Assembly: GCA_010093685.1 (NCBI GenBank)
Contig: MU006233.1
Coordinates: 62,001 to 126,000, forward strand
Direction of reading: 5' to 3'
From: Ophiobolus disseminans
Taxonomy: Eukaryota; Ascomycota; Dothideomycetes; Pleosporales; Phaeosphaeriaceae
Length of the DNA stretch: 64,000 nt
Part shown: positions 11,007-24,400 of the stretch, one piece after another
Numbering within the stretch: position 1 is the first letter of the stretch
Layout of the letters: the number at the start of each line of letters is the position of its first letter
Notes under the pieces: generated by a model
The model's database searches: none
What the model was told of the DNA's origin: nothing
What the model saw: only the letters and a program-made list of their open reading frames with translations
Position numbers and translations under genes: made by a program

Positions 11007-12702
11007 GATGAGAAGTTTAATTTTTTCCGACGCTGGACTGGTGATGCGTGTGCAATTGGTTGTGTTTGTATCTTTTGCCAGCAATTGTTCCCTACTCTTC
11101 AACCCCTGTGGAACCTTCCAATATTCTACTCGAAAGAATGTGCTGAATGATAACGAATGTTTACAAAAGAAAGACACTTGAAGACTGCAAATCGAAAATC
11201 GCAACAGACACCAAACCCTCCGGGGCCGAGCACGTTTTTGTGCCTTCAGCCTCTCGTCCTTTTCTGGCCCCATGTCGACATTTCGGGGAAGTGCACGATA
11301 TTTTGGTTCTCTTAGCGCAATGCTTAACTGGCAGCCGGGGCATGAGCCGGAGCGCAGACGGGGGCCGGCGTGGCTTAGTGTCGTGATATTAGTCGTCCAG
11401 CTGCGCTCAGACACGCGATCTTCAGCCTTCAGGCGGCCACAGGGCGGTTTGGCAGCGCCATGGCTTGCAGGACTCGAGGCGAGAGGCCAGGAAGGACCGA
11501 CTAGAATGCTTGACCGAAAATGTGCAATCTGAATGCAGGTGCACATTTGCATGTCGATCAGGGTCTCATTCTTGCAGCGTCGTTGGGTGCAAAGCGGGGA
11601 TACCTGCGCGACGACTCGTGGGTGCTCTACACCTCATCCGAGTCCTACTCACGCAAGGAACCATCCTGAGCTCTGCAATAGTATAGCAGTGAGGTGTTTG
11701 TGCAGGTGCAGGTTCGCAAATTCAATAAGGCTAGGGAAGCATGGCTCCAGACCGGGCGATGCATGGTGGGAGCTGGAGAAAGCCACCCAAGCCCCGTATA
11801 CGGCAGTCCCGAGGCCTGGGAGATGTTGCCTGGCGAGGCGTGATCACCGCAGGGCGCAGGAAGGGAACCTTCTTTGCATGATGCATGCAGAGAGGCATTC
11901 GAGACCGCGCAAGAACACGGATGAATAGAATCTGACGGCCCCGTGATGATGGCGGAAGCAACAACCTCGGATCCCACTCGCCACGTGCGACGGCGATGAC
12001 AAGACTCATTCGAATACCAAGTCATGCCGAGCGTTCCCAGCCAAACAGTCAGAGTGCTCCCGGTTCCCAATGTCCTACACAGCAGAGGCCCCCGCTCGGG
12101 CTCAATACTGTTCCAACATTCTTGTCATACATTACACTCTACGCTTGTTGTTTATTGTGCAATCAGACACGGCAGCAACAGCTCAAACCAATGTTTGCGC
12201 CTTCAGACTCGCCAATTTACGCCACGGACACCGGTCCTGCTTACTGATGGTGGCCAAGTCACGTGGGCCAATCTCGGTAAGTCACGAAAGCCGGAGATAG
12301 ATACACTGTCTTGTCTGTGTACACGAATTTTCAAGAGTTTAGAACAGCTATTCTATACGTATATGTAGTTGTCAAGCTTATCCCTTTTCTAGCTTTTACG
12401 ACTTACCGAGAGCTAATCTAAGCGCGTTATTTCATGTCTTGGACCATACTGACTGGTGGCACTGTCTGAAGAACTTCAACCCTTTCAAACCTTCAGACCC
12501 CGACCCTAACAATAGCAAATACAGAACCAAGTCCGTATGCGCCATGTGGTGACTGGATGAAGTTTTGGTTGACGAAGACAAGTATATAGTGCATTTCTTC
12601 TACTTAGGGCAGATCCAATATTCCTGTCAGTTTTGTCACAGGCCGCGATCCCTGATCACGCCTGCATACCCCGGTTGCGTGTCTTACCCAACAGTTCCTA
12701 CA
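11007..12702. other. Gene-free stretch of about 1.7 kb
   Basis: Several frames stay open for 60-140 codons on both strands, but none shows a domain, a signal peptide, sensible splice signals or codon use like that of the neighbouring genes. The part next to 11006 should hold the promoter of the cysteine-rich secreted protein. The part next to 12703 should hold the former promoter of the decayed lyase gene. Confidence 0.5.
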
Positions 12703-13522
12703 ATGTTTCTATCTCTCGCCATTCCTTCAGTGCTCTTCTTTCCCACTGGCACTTCTGCTGTGCCGCTTTTGACGCCAGACCGCACACCCTACTCATCTCC
12801 ATTTCCCTCCCCGGACAGCTCACCAATACTCTTCGCACGCGGACCAAACTCATGTGCGCCCGGTGGCATTTTAGACCTTGGTGTTGTCACTCTTCAGCTT
12901 CCCACTGGTAGCGAAGGCAAGGTCGATACAATATCTTCCGCTAGATTAGCCGGATGTGACGGCTGGCGTAGCAAAGAGTACTTTTATACTGAACGTGGTG
13001 CTCTCGTCACCAAGGTTCCCGGCTCCAGCAACAGTTCAGGCTGCGTCACTACGCTAAACAGCAAGCACTGCCGCACTGAGCTTCGAGAGTGCATTCGAAC
13101 TCATGGGACCCGAACAGCTCGATCAACCGCCTCAAAGTACAACTCGCCGTAACGGAACCCGACGACAGCAAGTCTGGTACGGTCATCGGTCAAGTGAAAG
13201 TCGATGACGAAGTCTCCAAGAAGCCGGTTGCAGAACTATTCTACTCAAACGACGTAATGTTGAAGCTTGGTGTCAGTCAGATCCCCGACGTCAGCAGTCG
13301 AAGATGAATGAGGTCGGACACGTGACTGTCGGGGACTGGTTTGAGTATGAGCTGAAGTACCAAGTTGGGAAGCTGAGCATCAAGATTGGAGCCAGCAAAG
13401 AGCAGATTATGGACACGGGGCAGATCAGTAGCCCAAAGAGCTACTTCAAGGTGGGCAACTACAATCAGGGTAATAGCCCGAGTGAGGTGCGCTTTTACAG
13501 GATGGAAGTTCAGCACGTATGA
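12703..13522 (+). pseudogene. Decayed PL7-type (alginate lyase 2 fold) secreted polysaccharide lyase
   Basis: The frame starts at ATG 12703 with a signal peptide (MFLSLAIPSVLFFPTGTSA). It carries family landmarks: SCAPGG, LQLPTGS, GCVTTLNSKHC and the active-site strand RTELRE near 13085. Immediately after it the homology moves to another frame (SNSWDPNSSINRLKV), and near 13305 it moves again to a third frame (MNEVGHVTVGD through YFKVGNYNQ and FYRMEVQHV to the stop at 13522). Similarity is continuous across both points, so introns cannot explain the shifts; they are two small insertions or deletions. The family motif Q-I/V-H, which carries the catalytic histidine, reads QVK here. The other two signature strands, RTELR and YFKxGNYNQ, are intact. 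I read it as a gene that lost activity and then frame. Sequencing error is possible for a single shift but is less likely for two plus the His loss. Confidence 0.75.
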
Positions 13523-13690
13523 GGTGGTATGTCTTAGCGACAGCGTTTTACCTTTCTGTTCAACAAACATTAGCATTTATAGAAACGTTCTTGGTCAAGA
13601 AAATTTAAAAAAATTTACCACCTGTTTATTGTCTTCATGATACAACATATATACTAATTGACAACTACACGCCACACAGCGAGTGTCCGC

Positions 13691-15187
13691 CTAAGCACCG
13701 ACCAGCACCGTGCTGTCTCCAACCTCGCTCTGGCCATGACCAAACAGGCCTTCTCCACTCTTGTCACTGTCACTTCGACCGCTCTTTTCCGTCTCGGCCT
13801 CGGACGGCTGCACGACCTGCCTGCCCTTCCACTCTTTCATTGGATTCATCTTCTTCCTCAACCCATACTGCATCCAAAGCGGCCAGCTCCTGATGCGAGG
13901 CGCAATATGCCACGCCGTCTCTGGCAGGATCACGTGCTTGGACTTGCCCTGTAGTATCGCCTTCACGATCTCGTCGGCGACGGTCTCGGGAAAGAGGGCT
14001 TTGCTGTCGAAGCCTTCGAAAAGGGCGGTGCGGGTGTAGCCCTGGCACATGAGGACTGTGCGGACCTTGGGTGCTTTGTACACTGTGAGCAGCTCGCTCG
14101 AGAGGCCCTCGTGGAAGGCGAGGGCGGCCGTCTTGCTCGCTGCGTAGTCGACGAGCGAGGGCGCGCCAATATAGGCTGCCAGACTCGCGACGGTGACTTA
14201 AGGTGGGGGTACAAAGTCAGTGTATGATTTTTAATTTAGGTAGGTACTTAGCTAAAGTGCTTATAAAGGATATACATACTAAGAAACGTTAGCAAAGTCC
14301 AATAAGAGAGTTAGTACTTGCTGCTAGATTTCTTAGAAAATAAGGTATGAAAAGCTACTAAAGTAGCATATCAAGATTATCGTCAGAAAGAGAACAAGCA
14401 GCTTGTACCGGGGGCTCAGTACCCCACCATCCCGTGGTTGGTTGCAATCATGTGCGGCAGGAACTGCTGGGCGAGGTAGTAGTGCGCAAAGGCATTGACC
14501 TTAAAGGTGAGGTTGATGTCCCTCTCCGTGCTCTCGAGGATGGTCTTGCCCCGCGCGACGCCGGCATTGTTGACCAGGACGGTGGGGTTTCCGAGCGTCG
14601 AGCGGACGGCGGATGCGGCGGCCCTGATGGAGTCGGGCGAGGAGAGGTCGCAGTGGAAGTAGCGGACTGAGGACGGTGCTGTTGACGTCAGCGCTGGCGT
14701 CACGGGCAGCCGTGGCTCACTCACCCTCGTATGTCAAGCCCTGCACGTCGAGCACTGCAACCTTGATGCTGCGCTCGGCCAGCAGCTGCACCACGATCTT
14801 CCCGATGCCGTCGCTGCCGCCCGTCACCACCACCACCTCCTGGCTCCACACATAGCTGTCGCTGCTCCAGTTGTTCGTCACCACCTTGTCGAGCCAGGCA
14901 CTCAGGCTGCGGAGCAGGCCCAGGCCGGCCAGCACCTTGAGCTTGGAGAAGGCACCGCCATGCTGCTGGGCGAGGACGCCGCCCTGGGCCGTGTACCGCG
15001 CCAGGAGGATCAGTGGCAGTGTCAGCGCGGGATTCAGCGCCGTGTAGGTAAACAGACGAGCGAGCGTGTCCGCCGTGATGCCCTCGCGCGCAAGCGTCCA
15101 GCTGCTTCGGACAGGCATCTTGAAGCTTGCCAGACGCCGGCCTGTTGCGCGCCCGGCCCTTATGAGCACGTCGACGGCTCCTGCCAT
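13691..15187 (-). pseudogene. Short-chain dehydrogenase/reductase gene split by a 228-bp insertion
   Basis: Exon 1 is 15187-14725. Intron 14724-14679 has a GTGAGT donor, a GCTGAC branch and a CAACAG acceptor. Coding then runs 14678-14426, is interrupted, and resumes at 14195-13691. Leaving out the insert gives one uninterrupted frame of 406 codons. The N-terminal 110 residues include a hydrophobic helix (LPLILLA) and suggest membrane association. The Rossmann motif TGGSDGIG, NNAGVA and the catalytic YAASK are all present, with a family-like C-terminal extension. As it stands, the frame meets a TGA three codons past ATG at 14428, before the catalytic Ser/Tyr/Lys half. No canonical GT..AG pair removes the insert in frame. 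Apart from the insertion the gene looks undamaged, which suggests a recent event. The substrate is unknown; similar enzymes act on retinoid- or steroid-like lipids. Confidence 0.85.
14198..14425. mobile_element. 228-bp AT-rich insertion with short terminal inverted repeats (MITE-like)
   Basis: The insertion is bounded by the exact continuation of the dehydrogenase frame on either side. Near the left end is GGTGGGGGTAC; the right end reads GTACCCCACC across the junction, an imperfect inverted repeat of about 10 bases. Dinucleotide AC is present at both junctions and could be a 2-base target duplication. The interior is clearly AT-rich compared with the GC-rich host exon. It has no open frame of note, so it would be a non-autonomous element or a remnant. 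I cannot assign it to a transposon superfamily. The ends could shift by two bases because of the shared AC. Confidence 0.7.
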
Positions 15188-15434
15188 GCTATCCCCCGAC
15201 TAGGCGCGCCAGGGTCCGCCAGGGTAAATGCGGGGAAAACACGCAAACCACGTGCCAGCCGAGGCTCCATCTGCAGAAACGTGGACATTGTCTGTCAAAT
15301 TCCAATGTAGACTAAAAGTGACGAGTGCTATCTGCGCCCAACTCCGAACAAAATCCATACAAAGGAAACCCAGGTATCGTGTGTCTGACGCCGCTGCAAA
15401 TGCTCGCTATGACAATCAAACCCAACACAACTGC
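15188..15434. other. Short intergenic region upstream of the dehydrogenase gene
   Basis: These 247 bases lie between the 3' end of the giant repeat-protein gene and the start codon of the dehydrogenase, both on the minus strand. No motif stands out. Confidence 0.4.
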
Positions 15435-18400
15435 TCATATCACATTACTTTCTCCACCCGTGTAGTCCATGATCGAGCTCTCCGGCGCAACGCTCGTCAT
15501 CCGACTTGCTCGCGAGTTCGGCCGGTCAATCGACATGGCTCCACTCAGCATTCTCACCACCTTCTTGTCTCGTGGCCTTGCCACCAGCACCTGCGCAGGA
15601 CAGACCACAATCTCGTCCTCGCCTTCACCGAAATCGTCGCCCTTCTTGACAACCAGTGGGAACAGCACAATCTTGACTACCGCTCCTCGTGCCTCTAGTT
15701 CATCGTTGGACGTCTCGTGCCCAGATCGCTCGTTCATGAGGGAAGCGTTGAAAGTGACTTTGGCGAGTAGGTCGCCGTTGGTGTCGTACTCTGGCTGAAG
15801 TGGCGGGAGCATGATGTATTCTGCCCGCTGCGTGCGCATCTCGATCGATAGCTCCACCGCTAGCCGCATCACATTGCGCAATGATTCTTGAATCTGCCGC
15901 TGCAGGTGAGACGGCGGCGATAGGAGTGTGGAGAGCGTACTGTATATCTCGTGTACGACAGCTTCGGTATCTTGGGCGCGCTGTTGCATGAAGGCTTCTC
16001 GCTTGGAAAGAAGCGTCAGTGTGATGGCTCGCCATTGAGCGACAGCACGTGGTGGTCCAACTTCCGACAGTGTCTTCTCCAGCGACTTCAACTTCTGTCT
16101 CTGCTCTCGGTCCATACCAAAGAGGTATCGTGTGAAGACGTACTCCCAGATCATTGTCATGACCACAGACATGAACACGTCTCTTCGCTTGACGCGGTCC
16201 GCCAGCAGACTATCGACATCTGAGCCATCAAGAATAGCATTGTCTAAGCGTGTGTCGATCTTCTGCCGGGTCGCTGTGTCGAGTCTAGTGTCGGCCGCAA
16301 TTTCTGAAGAGAGACGGCAGGGTCGGGTATCGGAGAACTTGGAAAACCGCAGCACCCACTGCTGAACGTGTTGGCAAAGTTGTTGGCATGCGCTGTCGAA
16401 GTAGTCTTCGTCGCGGATTGTAAGGAAACTTTCGCTGGGTTTCTTGGATGACAGAATCTGCTTCTGCAAAGTTTTGATCTGTTCTTTGGCGTCTGCAAGT
16501 TCCGACTTCAAGCGGTCAATCTCAGCATTACGATCGTCAAGCGCGATACCGATCTCGTCACGAACAACACCCTCCATGCCTCTCGTCATCTGGCTATGTT
16601 GCGCGCGGAGCTGTTCAAGCTCTCGCTGTGAAGTTTGCCATTGCTGTTGAACCAGTTGGCCTTCGGATTGGAGTTGCGCATAACGCTCGTTGGTGTCGTT
16701 GGCGAGATTACGATTGGCCTCAGTGAGCGTGTTGTTCAGCTCCATCAATCTCGCAATTTCTTCATGCAACCTTTGAAGCGTATCTTTAAGTTGCGCAATG
16801 TCGATGTCACGCTGATGAATCTCACGATCACGTGCCTCGGTCGCTTCAGAGGCAAGCTGCGCATCGATTTGTCGTTGATGCTGTGCAGCTTGCAGATTTT
16901 CCTCTGTTCTAGTTTTGGCTTCTTCAAGTGAATGATTGTGTGCGGCAAGTTGGTCGATTTGCGACTGAAGATCCATGATTTGCATACTTTGACGCTTGCG
17001 CACGCTGGGTGGGCGCGTGGGTGACATTGGCGAGCCTGGAGCTTCACCCCATGCCTCCTGTAGACACGGTTAGCAATGTGAGCAACAACCGTTTCGACTC
17101 CGACCAAACACTTACATAAGTTTCGGCGGCCATGCTGGCCCGGCGACCCTTCCCTGCACCTCTAACGGGATCGTACTTCGATGCAGCGGAGATGCCTGCG
17201 ATGGCTGCTGTTGCGCCAGCCGCGAGCGCAATGCCTGAGCGGTTAGGTTGCGCGTTGTTAGCGTCTTGCGCACTGGCCTCGCCAAGACGGGCGACGGTTC
17301 TCAAGTCACCTGATGCGCTCCTGTCCACTCGTCGTAACGATTGAGTGGAACGGTTGCTAGCAGAGCTGAGGGGTCGATCTTGATCTGGAGACCGGAGCTT
17401 AGAAATGTTACTTATGGAGCGCTGACTTGCCACGCTAGGAGTTCGTTGTTCAGCCATGTGCTGCTTGATTGGATCAAAGCTGGGCGAGGAGCGTGGCAAT
17501 CTACGCGCAGGGCTGAGCGTCATAGTTCGGTCGACTTGCTCGTGGACTTGATGCCAAGGCGAGCCAGATCTTGACGGCGAGTCTCTACTGGAAGTATCGG
17601 GAGCTGCTGCTCCGGCCTTGCGATTCAACGGTGTAGGCGTAACTGGAGGAGGAGACTTCAGGCGTTCCGAGAAGGGCTTGGGGCTGTCAGTGCGACGAGC
17701 CGACTTCACGCCTCGATCTGGAGCTCCAACGTCGGTGATCGCCCGTGACTTCTTGTGCAAAGGAGAATCGTCTGGGCTGGCCTCTGTGATCGTATGAAGC
17801 TGCTTGTTGCTAGGCGTGCGCCCATGCTTCGATGCCGGCGTCGAAAGCGTTTTAAGTGCATCAGCCTTCTCCTCTCGTGAGTCACCAAAGATCGACTGGT
17901 ATGGTTTTTCTTGTTCGGCGTCCTTCGTTGACAACAACTGCTCCTTGCCAACTCCAGTGTGCGGTTCTACTTCGCCGGTCTTTTCGAGCGAAGACTGTAC
18001 CGAATTGCGGTTGCTGTGAGCTGGTGTCACTGGCCCAACCATCGGGGACGTACCGTACGCCCGTGTTGATGGTGAAGAGTCAAATAGATATGACGTACGT
18101 TCTTTGGTTGCATGCTCCGGTGCAGATGGTGTAAGGGCCCCAGCGGCAGTTGGTGGACATGCTGGAAGTAATGGGCTCTCCGCAACATTTTGAGATTCTC
18201 GTTGTATCCCTGCGATTGGTGTTTTGGGCTCTTTCGATCGCCGCTTCTTCTCCCGACTTGGTCCTTCTCTTCTCGAAATTGTGTCCTGTTGGACGAGTGG
18301 GCTATGAATCGAGTCGGGATAGTCACTAGGGCGTGTGAGTGGTTGCAAGATTGACGTAGCTGCTTGGACTGGAGAGCCAATAACTTCTGTAGCGCTGTCA

Positions 18401-21400
18401 TGTACTCCAGCAAACGACCACAAAGGCTCGAGAGCGGGATCCACTCCGCGATTGACGGGTGGTGCATCGAATTTCGTTGATTGCTCCGATGGTGTTGCTG
18501 CGCGTTTTAAGGTTGACCCATGCAGTTGCTGACGCTTTTCGAATGGCTGGTCTTCTTCGAATGATACTGGATGTGATCGCCGTTTGTGTGTCTCGCGTAC
18601 TAGATCTCGATCCACCTCGGGTCGTTGTCCAGCAGGGTTTCCTTGCTGTTTCAACGAATCGTCATTGGTCCCAAGTCTCTCCTTGTCTTTCCGACTCTTC
18701 TTGACTTTCTTTTTTGATTGCACCGTCTTCACGTCCACTTGCTCTTCCTTTGGTGGGCCTACCTGCATCTTATCCTCTATTACCTCCCGCGTCACATTGG
18801 TCTCTGGTACAAAGACCTGAGGAAACGGATATTCAAGCGGCTCGTCGATACCCGTTGGCTTCAGTTTAATCGACTTCTCTAGCCGTGATACGTCGATTGG
18901 ATCAAGAGATAATGTCTCCCCGAGTTCGACCTTGCGAGAAGTGGAGTCAGCATAAGCCTCAACCGTAGGAGGCTCATTGGTGTGAGTTTCAACCACAGGA
19001 GTCTCGGTAGCTGTGTACTCAACACTACGTTGCGCGACGAGATCTCGCTTCGTGTCGTTCTCCGACTTCATGCTCTTCAATGCTGTAGAAGCCTGGATTT
19101 CGTCCTGTATCGCGATTGGTGTAGCTCGCGGGTCCCCAGTTGGTGCAGCAAGTGGTGAGTCGATCACAATTCGAGTGATGTTGTCTGGAGGAATTGCTTT
19201 GACTAATTCTGGCTCAACAGTCCTGCTGGTAGCCTTTGGGTGCTTATCGGGGACCACAGGCGGTGCAGCCCCGGCTGGTAATTCAATAAGAGACATGCGC
19301 TTCTTCTTTCCTTTCGACTTCTTGTTCAACTTGAGATTACCTCCTAGTTCATCGGGATCCGCGTCTTCGAGTGTGACAGGCGAGGTATTCTGTTTTAAGA
19401 ACGTGGGATCATTGAGAACGTCTAGTGGATCGAATGACGCAGCGTCCGTGGAAGCCATGGCAACTTCTATTGGCGGTAAAGCAATAGAGTCAGATTCCTT
19501 GGTAGGGCGTAACGTGGGGGATGATGTCGGTGTAGTCCAACCACGAGTGGCAAATTTTGACATGCTGGCCTGATCCAAGGCCGTAGCGACATCATCATCC
19601 GGCGTTATGTCGCGGGGGCCGTGTGGCGATGTCGACTGGTGGAAGCTTGGGTCATTATACACGTACCTGTCGTCATCAAAGCCCGAAATCTTGAGACCCG
19701 CTGCAACTGTTCCTGCAAAGTCGATGTCGACCGGCCGCCTGTCTGCTGCGGCTGCTCGCGATGGTGAACGCTTCTCCGAGCTCGCCAGGATGACAGGTGT
19801 CGCCGATCTGGACTGAGCTTCGTACTGTTCGGCAAGGCCTTTGACGCTTCCGGTGCCTTCCTTTCGAAGATCCCGGTGAGTTGTAGAGTGTCCTTGCGAT
19901 GCATCCTGCTCAAACAATGCAGCCAATGTGTGTTTCTTGGAGCCTTTCCTTCCCAGGACGGGTGCTTGAGGTGCTTCTAGACCGCTGGTAAGCGCCTTGG
20001 AATCGGCAACTGGCTTATTATCGTTCAAAGTGTGTACGACTTGTGTGGCAGCTGCAATTGGCTCAGACATAGCCTCAGCAGTTTCGACGTGTCGAGCATC
20101 GGACTCAAGAGAGACGACTGGCGCTTCTTCGCAGATGGTAGCAGTCTGCTTTGACTTCCGCTTTCCGGCTCTAGAATCTTTGAAAGTGCTATCTATCTCG
20201 GGCGTGGTGGGTTGCGATAGCGGCACCAGATCGTTTGTAACTTTCTTGCTGTGCTGCTCGATGATTGTTGCTCGAATAGTCTCTTCGGGGGTAGAGGCAG
20301 GCGCTTTTTGAGGGAGGGTTTCGAGAGCTGTTGTTGTCTTGGATTCGCGCTTCTCCTTGTTACTCTTCATCGATGGCACCATGGGTGAACCTTCGGCATC
20401 GGTCTTGAGTGTGTCCACGGGTAGTACGTCTAGGGCAACGCTTGGCTGAGTAATATTTTGCCTTGACACGGATGGATGGTACATTTCATTTATCTCATCC
20501 AGTGGTACAGTGGCTGTGCTTGACTTACGCTTCTGCTTTTTTGATTTCATGGGACTCGAATGAACTTCATCCTCCAGCTCAAGTGCAGGGAACACAGTCG
20601 AGATGGGGTCAACTGCGGCGTCGCGCGACAGATCGGAAGTTCGATGCCCAACGCTCTTGAGTGTGCTCATCTGAGTGTCTTCCACAGTTCTGGTCAAGAG
20701 TAACCCAGATGGCGCATTCGCCAGGAGGCCATTCTCGGCTTCGACATCTTCAGATTTCAGCTCAGCCCTTTGGTCAACCACTACGGTCTTCTTGCTTTTC
20801 TTCTTATCTTTCTTGCTCTGCTTGCGGGCCAGAGCAGGGGCAACCATAGTGTCCGCTGTTTTGAGTGCAAAGCCTTCTTGAACTTCTTGGGCGTCGACGT
20901 TTCCGAAGTCTTTCTCGTGCGTGCTTTCTAATTCGACCAAGGTAGGCAGAGGCTCTGTGGCAGCTTCAGCTGTTATGAACTCGCGTGTATCAGCCACAAT
21001 CGTGGGGAACTCGGGGCGAATCACAGTGCCGTTTGCAGTTCGCAGGTCCGTTCTTTCGACATGCGCGACGGAAGAAGATGAATGGCCCCCTTCAGCAGGT
21101 GCGTCCATAACGGTCGTCGACGATGGCTCTGTGACTGGATGCTGTTCGTTCGGCTGATCATTCTGTGTATTGTCGACTATTCTCGAACCGGAAACGGAAG
21201 TGTGCATGACATCTTGGGCAATCGAAGCGGCAAAGGCAAGCTCCTCCGGAGCTGTTCGTTGCGTGGGAAGCAAATGTGATGCCTCCATAGCCGCATCTGG
21301 TAGCTCACCCATTACGTGTGATGCTTGCTTGGCCTTCTTCTTGCCCTTTTTACTCGACTTGCCGGACACTGGAAGCTGTTTGCTCTCAAATACAGGCTCG

Positions 21401-24400
21401 GGGGTTTCCACAATGCTATGGGTTTCTTTCGATAGATCCATGACAGGAACCAGATCCAACGAGGCTGGAATTTCTAGATCGGGGCGGTCGCGCGACTCTG
21501 TTGACATCGTGGGAATGAGAAGCTGAGCCTCCAGCGATGGTTCGTCTGGAGCAAATGCGACAGCAATCGCCGGTTTCTTCTTGCCTTTCTTGCTCAGTTT
21601 TCGATATACAGAAGGTCGCTCTTCGTCGGCAACTAGCCCCTCGAGATCTGGAATCACAGGTGCAATTTGGGCATTTTCGGTGACGGGAATGGACCCCGCA
21701 ATGGATGGCTCATCAGTCATAGCGAAATCGCGTGTCTCGGTTGATGTATCTCGCAGCATCGTCTCGGCCTGCGGAGGTGGCACGTTGTCCACTTGAAGCT
21801 CATCCCTGGGTTTCTTCTTGTATTTTTTGCTATCCTTCCGTGTCATTGCGAGCCGCTCCTCAACAAGTGATTGCTGCATCGAGTCAACTACGGCCGGTGT
21901 GTCTGTGTCGGTGACAGGCCGTTCTTCAGTTGGAATCGACATGGTTTCTTCAATGGAAGCATTAAAAACCTTTGATGGTATCATTGGCTCAAGTATTGGT
22001 GGTGTAGCGGCAATGCTTGCGTTGTCGTGCGGCTGCTCTAGAAGCGGCTCCTCGGTCTTCAGAGCAAATGGCACCCTCTCGGCAGGGGCCTCTAAGGGTA
22101 CACCTAAGCTCGCAGTGCTCTGCTCATCCTCGCGCTCCTCCTTCTTGCTCGGCTTTTGTGAAGGTGCTTCGGCCGCATTAGAGCCCTGCACTATCTCCTT
22201 CATCTCAACTACAGCCTTACTCAAGGCTGTAGGGGTCGTCGGCTTAGAGTGAAGTGCGATGTCTTTGGTCTTCTTCCCTCTCTTGTCTTTTTTGCTGAGC
22301 TTGATCACAACATCAGAGAGCTGTGTTGGTTGAAAGACAGTGACTTCATCAACGGATTCGTTCGCTGCTACGGCTTGATGAAGGGCTTCAGACCGAAGCT
22401 TTAGATCAGAAACGTCATCCTGGAAAGACTGCAGAATGGGTGAAAGCGCTACAGGTATTTGGCGAGCCACCTCTTCCATTTCTCGCCCCTCTTGGGTGTT
22501 AGTGCCGTACCCTAGTACCGGGTTGATGGTACCATCGAGAACGACTTCTGAATGATCGAGGTATCCGGGTGTTGGCTCCATGTGTGGCACCTCGATGTCT
22601 TGCACCTTCTTAAAGGCAGGTGGCGACGAAGACCGCACGGCTTCTAATTTCGTTCCTAAAACCATTGGCAAGATCTTGCCTTCCTCCAGTACTAGCGCTT
22701 GCGTAACCACCGGAGGAGCTTCGTTGATAGGTGCGGCAGACGCAGAAAGGTCACGATCAATCTCGTCAATGGTATTCTGTCCTTTCTTACTCTTCTTCTT
22801 CTTACTCTTTTTGGACGTTGAGGGCGAAAGGGCCAATTCGGAGTCGGTAACCTTGCTCAACTGTGGCTGAGGCTTCCCAGTGGCCTCCTGATCGAGTGAA
22901 ATCTCATCTCGAATGGCCTCGGCAACGTGTGTGGAGGTGACCTCAGGTAGTGTTTGGATTTCAAGCGGCAACTCAGTCACAACCACCTGCGGCTCTTCTC
23001 GTTGGGCCTCACGTGAGAGTTCTTGAATTGACACCGGCGCTGGGTGTTCGCTGGGGACAATAGCTAGCGCGATCTTAGGCCAAGGAAGGATCTCGACGGG
23101 AGTCTCATTGCTTGAATTCAATTTGCTCCTCTCCTTGCCTTTCTTCGACTGCTTGATAGACGGGCTGAAGCTCCGCTCATCTTCGCTCTTGTCCAGATTG
23201 ACATCCTTAGGCACCGCTGTTTCGATGGTCGTGCTTGCAACCACATCGGAGGTTGATGGAATGATGGAGACGTGCTCAGTTTCGACGAAGGGCTCGGTGT
23301 TGAGTTCGTAGGTAGGCAGGTCGACAGATACGGGTTCAAGCTGCAGCTCGCCCCCTGCAGACTCAAGCGAAGAGGGAGCATCATGCTGTGCCTGTTCCTC
23401 CAAAGCTCGCATTTGTGGTTCAGAGGGGGCGGACTCAAAGTCGGCGGACATCTCCAATAATTCACTCTCAACGGAGGGCTTCAGTATTGCATCCGTACCT
23501 TTCCTTGACTTTTTAGCTTTCTTCGGTGATCTGCGATCGAGCGGTGTGACGATGTCTCCCACGTCCGGCTCTGTCTTCACTGATGGGTCGACCACCCTAA
23601 GTAATTCAGGCTGTTCAACGCGGTCGGCCTCTTCCAAAAGACTTCGCAGCTCGGGTGGCTGATCAGCGACATTCTGAGTGGTTGCCATGGGCGCAAGAGC
23701 ACGATCGTCTTGGATAAGCTCAGATGTGAGAGGCGTGGTGATGTCTTCGTTACTTAGGGTACTCTGAGCCAGATAACGGGTGTTACTGGTATTTTCGGCG
23801 GCTTCGCTAAGCTGCACAACCTCATCAGTGATCTGCCCATCTAAGTGATTGCCATTGTTCTGAGCTTCATCGCGAGCTCCAAGAGGCCTCTTTATGGTAC
23901 CCTCGGCCGTGTCGAGGGAAAATGTCAGATTCTCGCTTTTCTTGTCTTTCTTCACTCTCTGCCCTTTCTCCAGTGTGTTGTCTGGAATCGCTTCTTGTGG
24001 CACGCTGGAGATTGGGATAGCAACCTCCTCAGTGATTGGAGGGACTGCCTTCTCCGTAGTGGAATGAACTAGTCCCTGTGTGCCGTGTAGAACGTCGGGC
24101 TCAAGGATAGTATTAGATGCTTGTAACACTTGTGCGGAAGATAGTTGTGGTAGCTCTTCGATCGGGGCTGATGTAGATGTAGCTTGGAGACCCCCTTTTG
24201 GTGTTCCGTTTTCGGTATTTCGCTCGTCGGTTAAGATCGTGCCACTCGAAGACTTTTGGGCCCTTCTCTCCTTCTTGCTGAGTTTCCGACTCGAGATTGA
24301 CTTTCCTTCAACGATGTTTCCTTCCAATGTCTCTGCAGGCACCACCTCAGGAGTAGCAACGGGCTCTGACATTGGTGCTAGAAACATGGCCTCTGCATTA

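Noticed and set aside
11645..12070. Open frames of 60-140 codons on both strands in the gene-poor stretch
   Set aside because: They have no domain, signal peptide, splice pattern or family resemblance.
14198..14425. The dehydrogenase insertion as an ordinary intron
   Set aside because: Sliding the boundaries over the shared two bases gives ends GT..AA, T..AG or GG..GT. No GT..AG choice keeps the frame.
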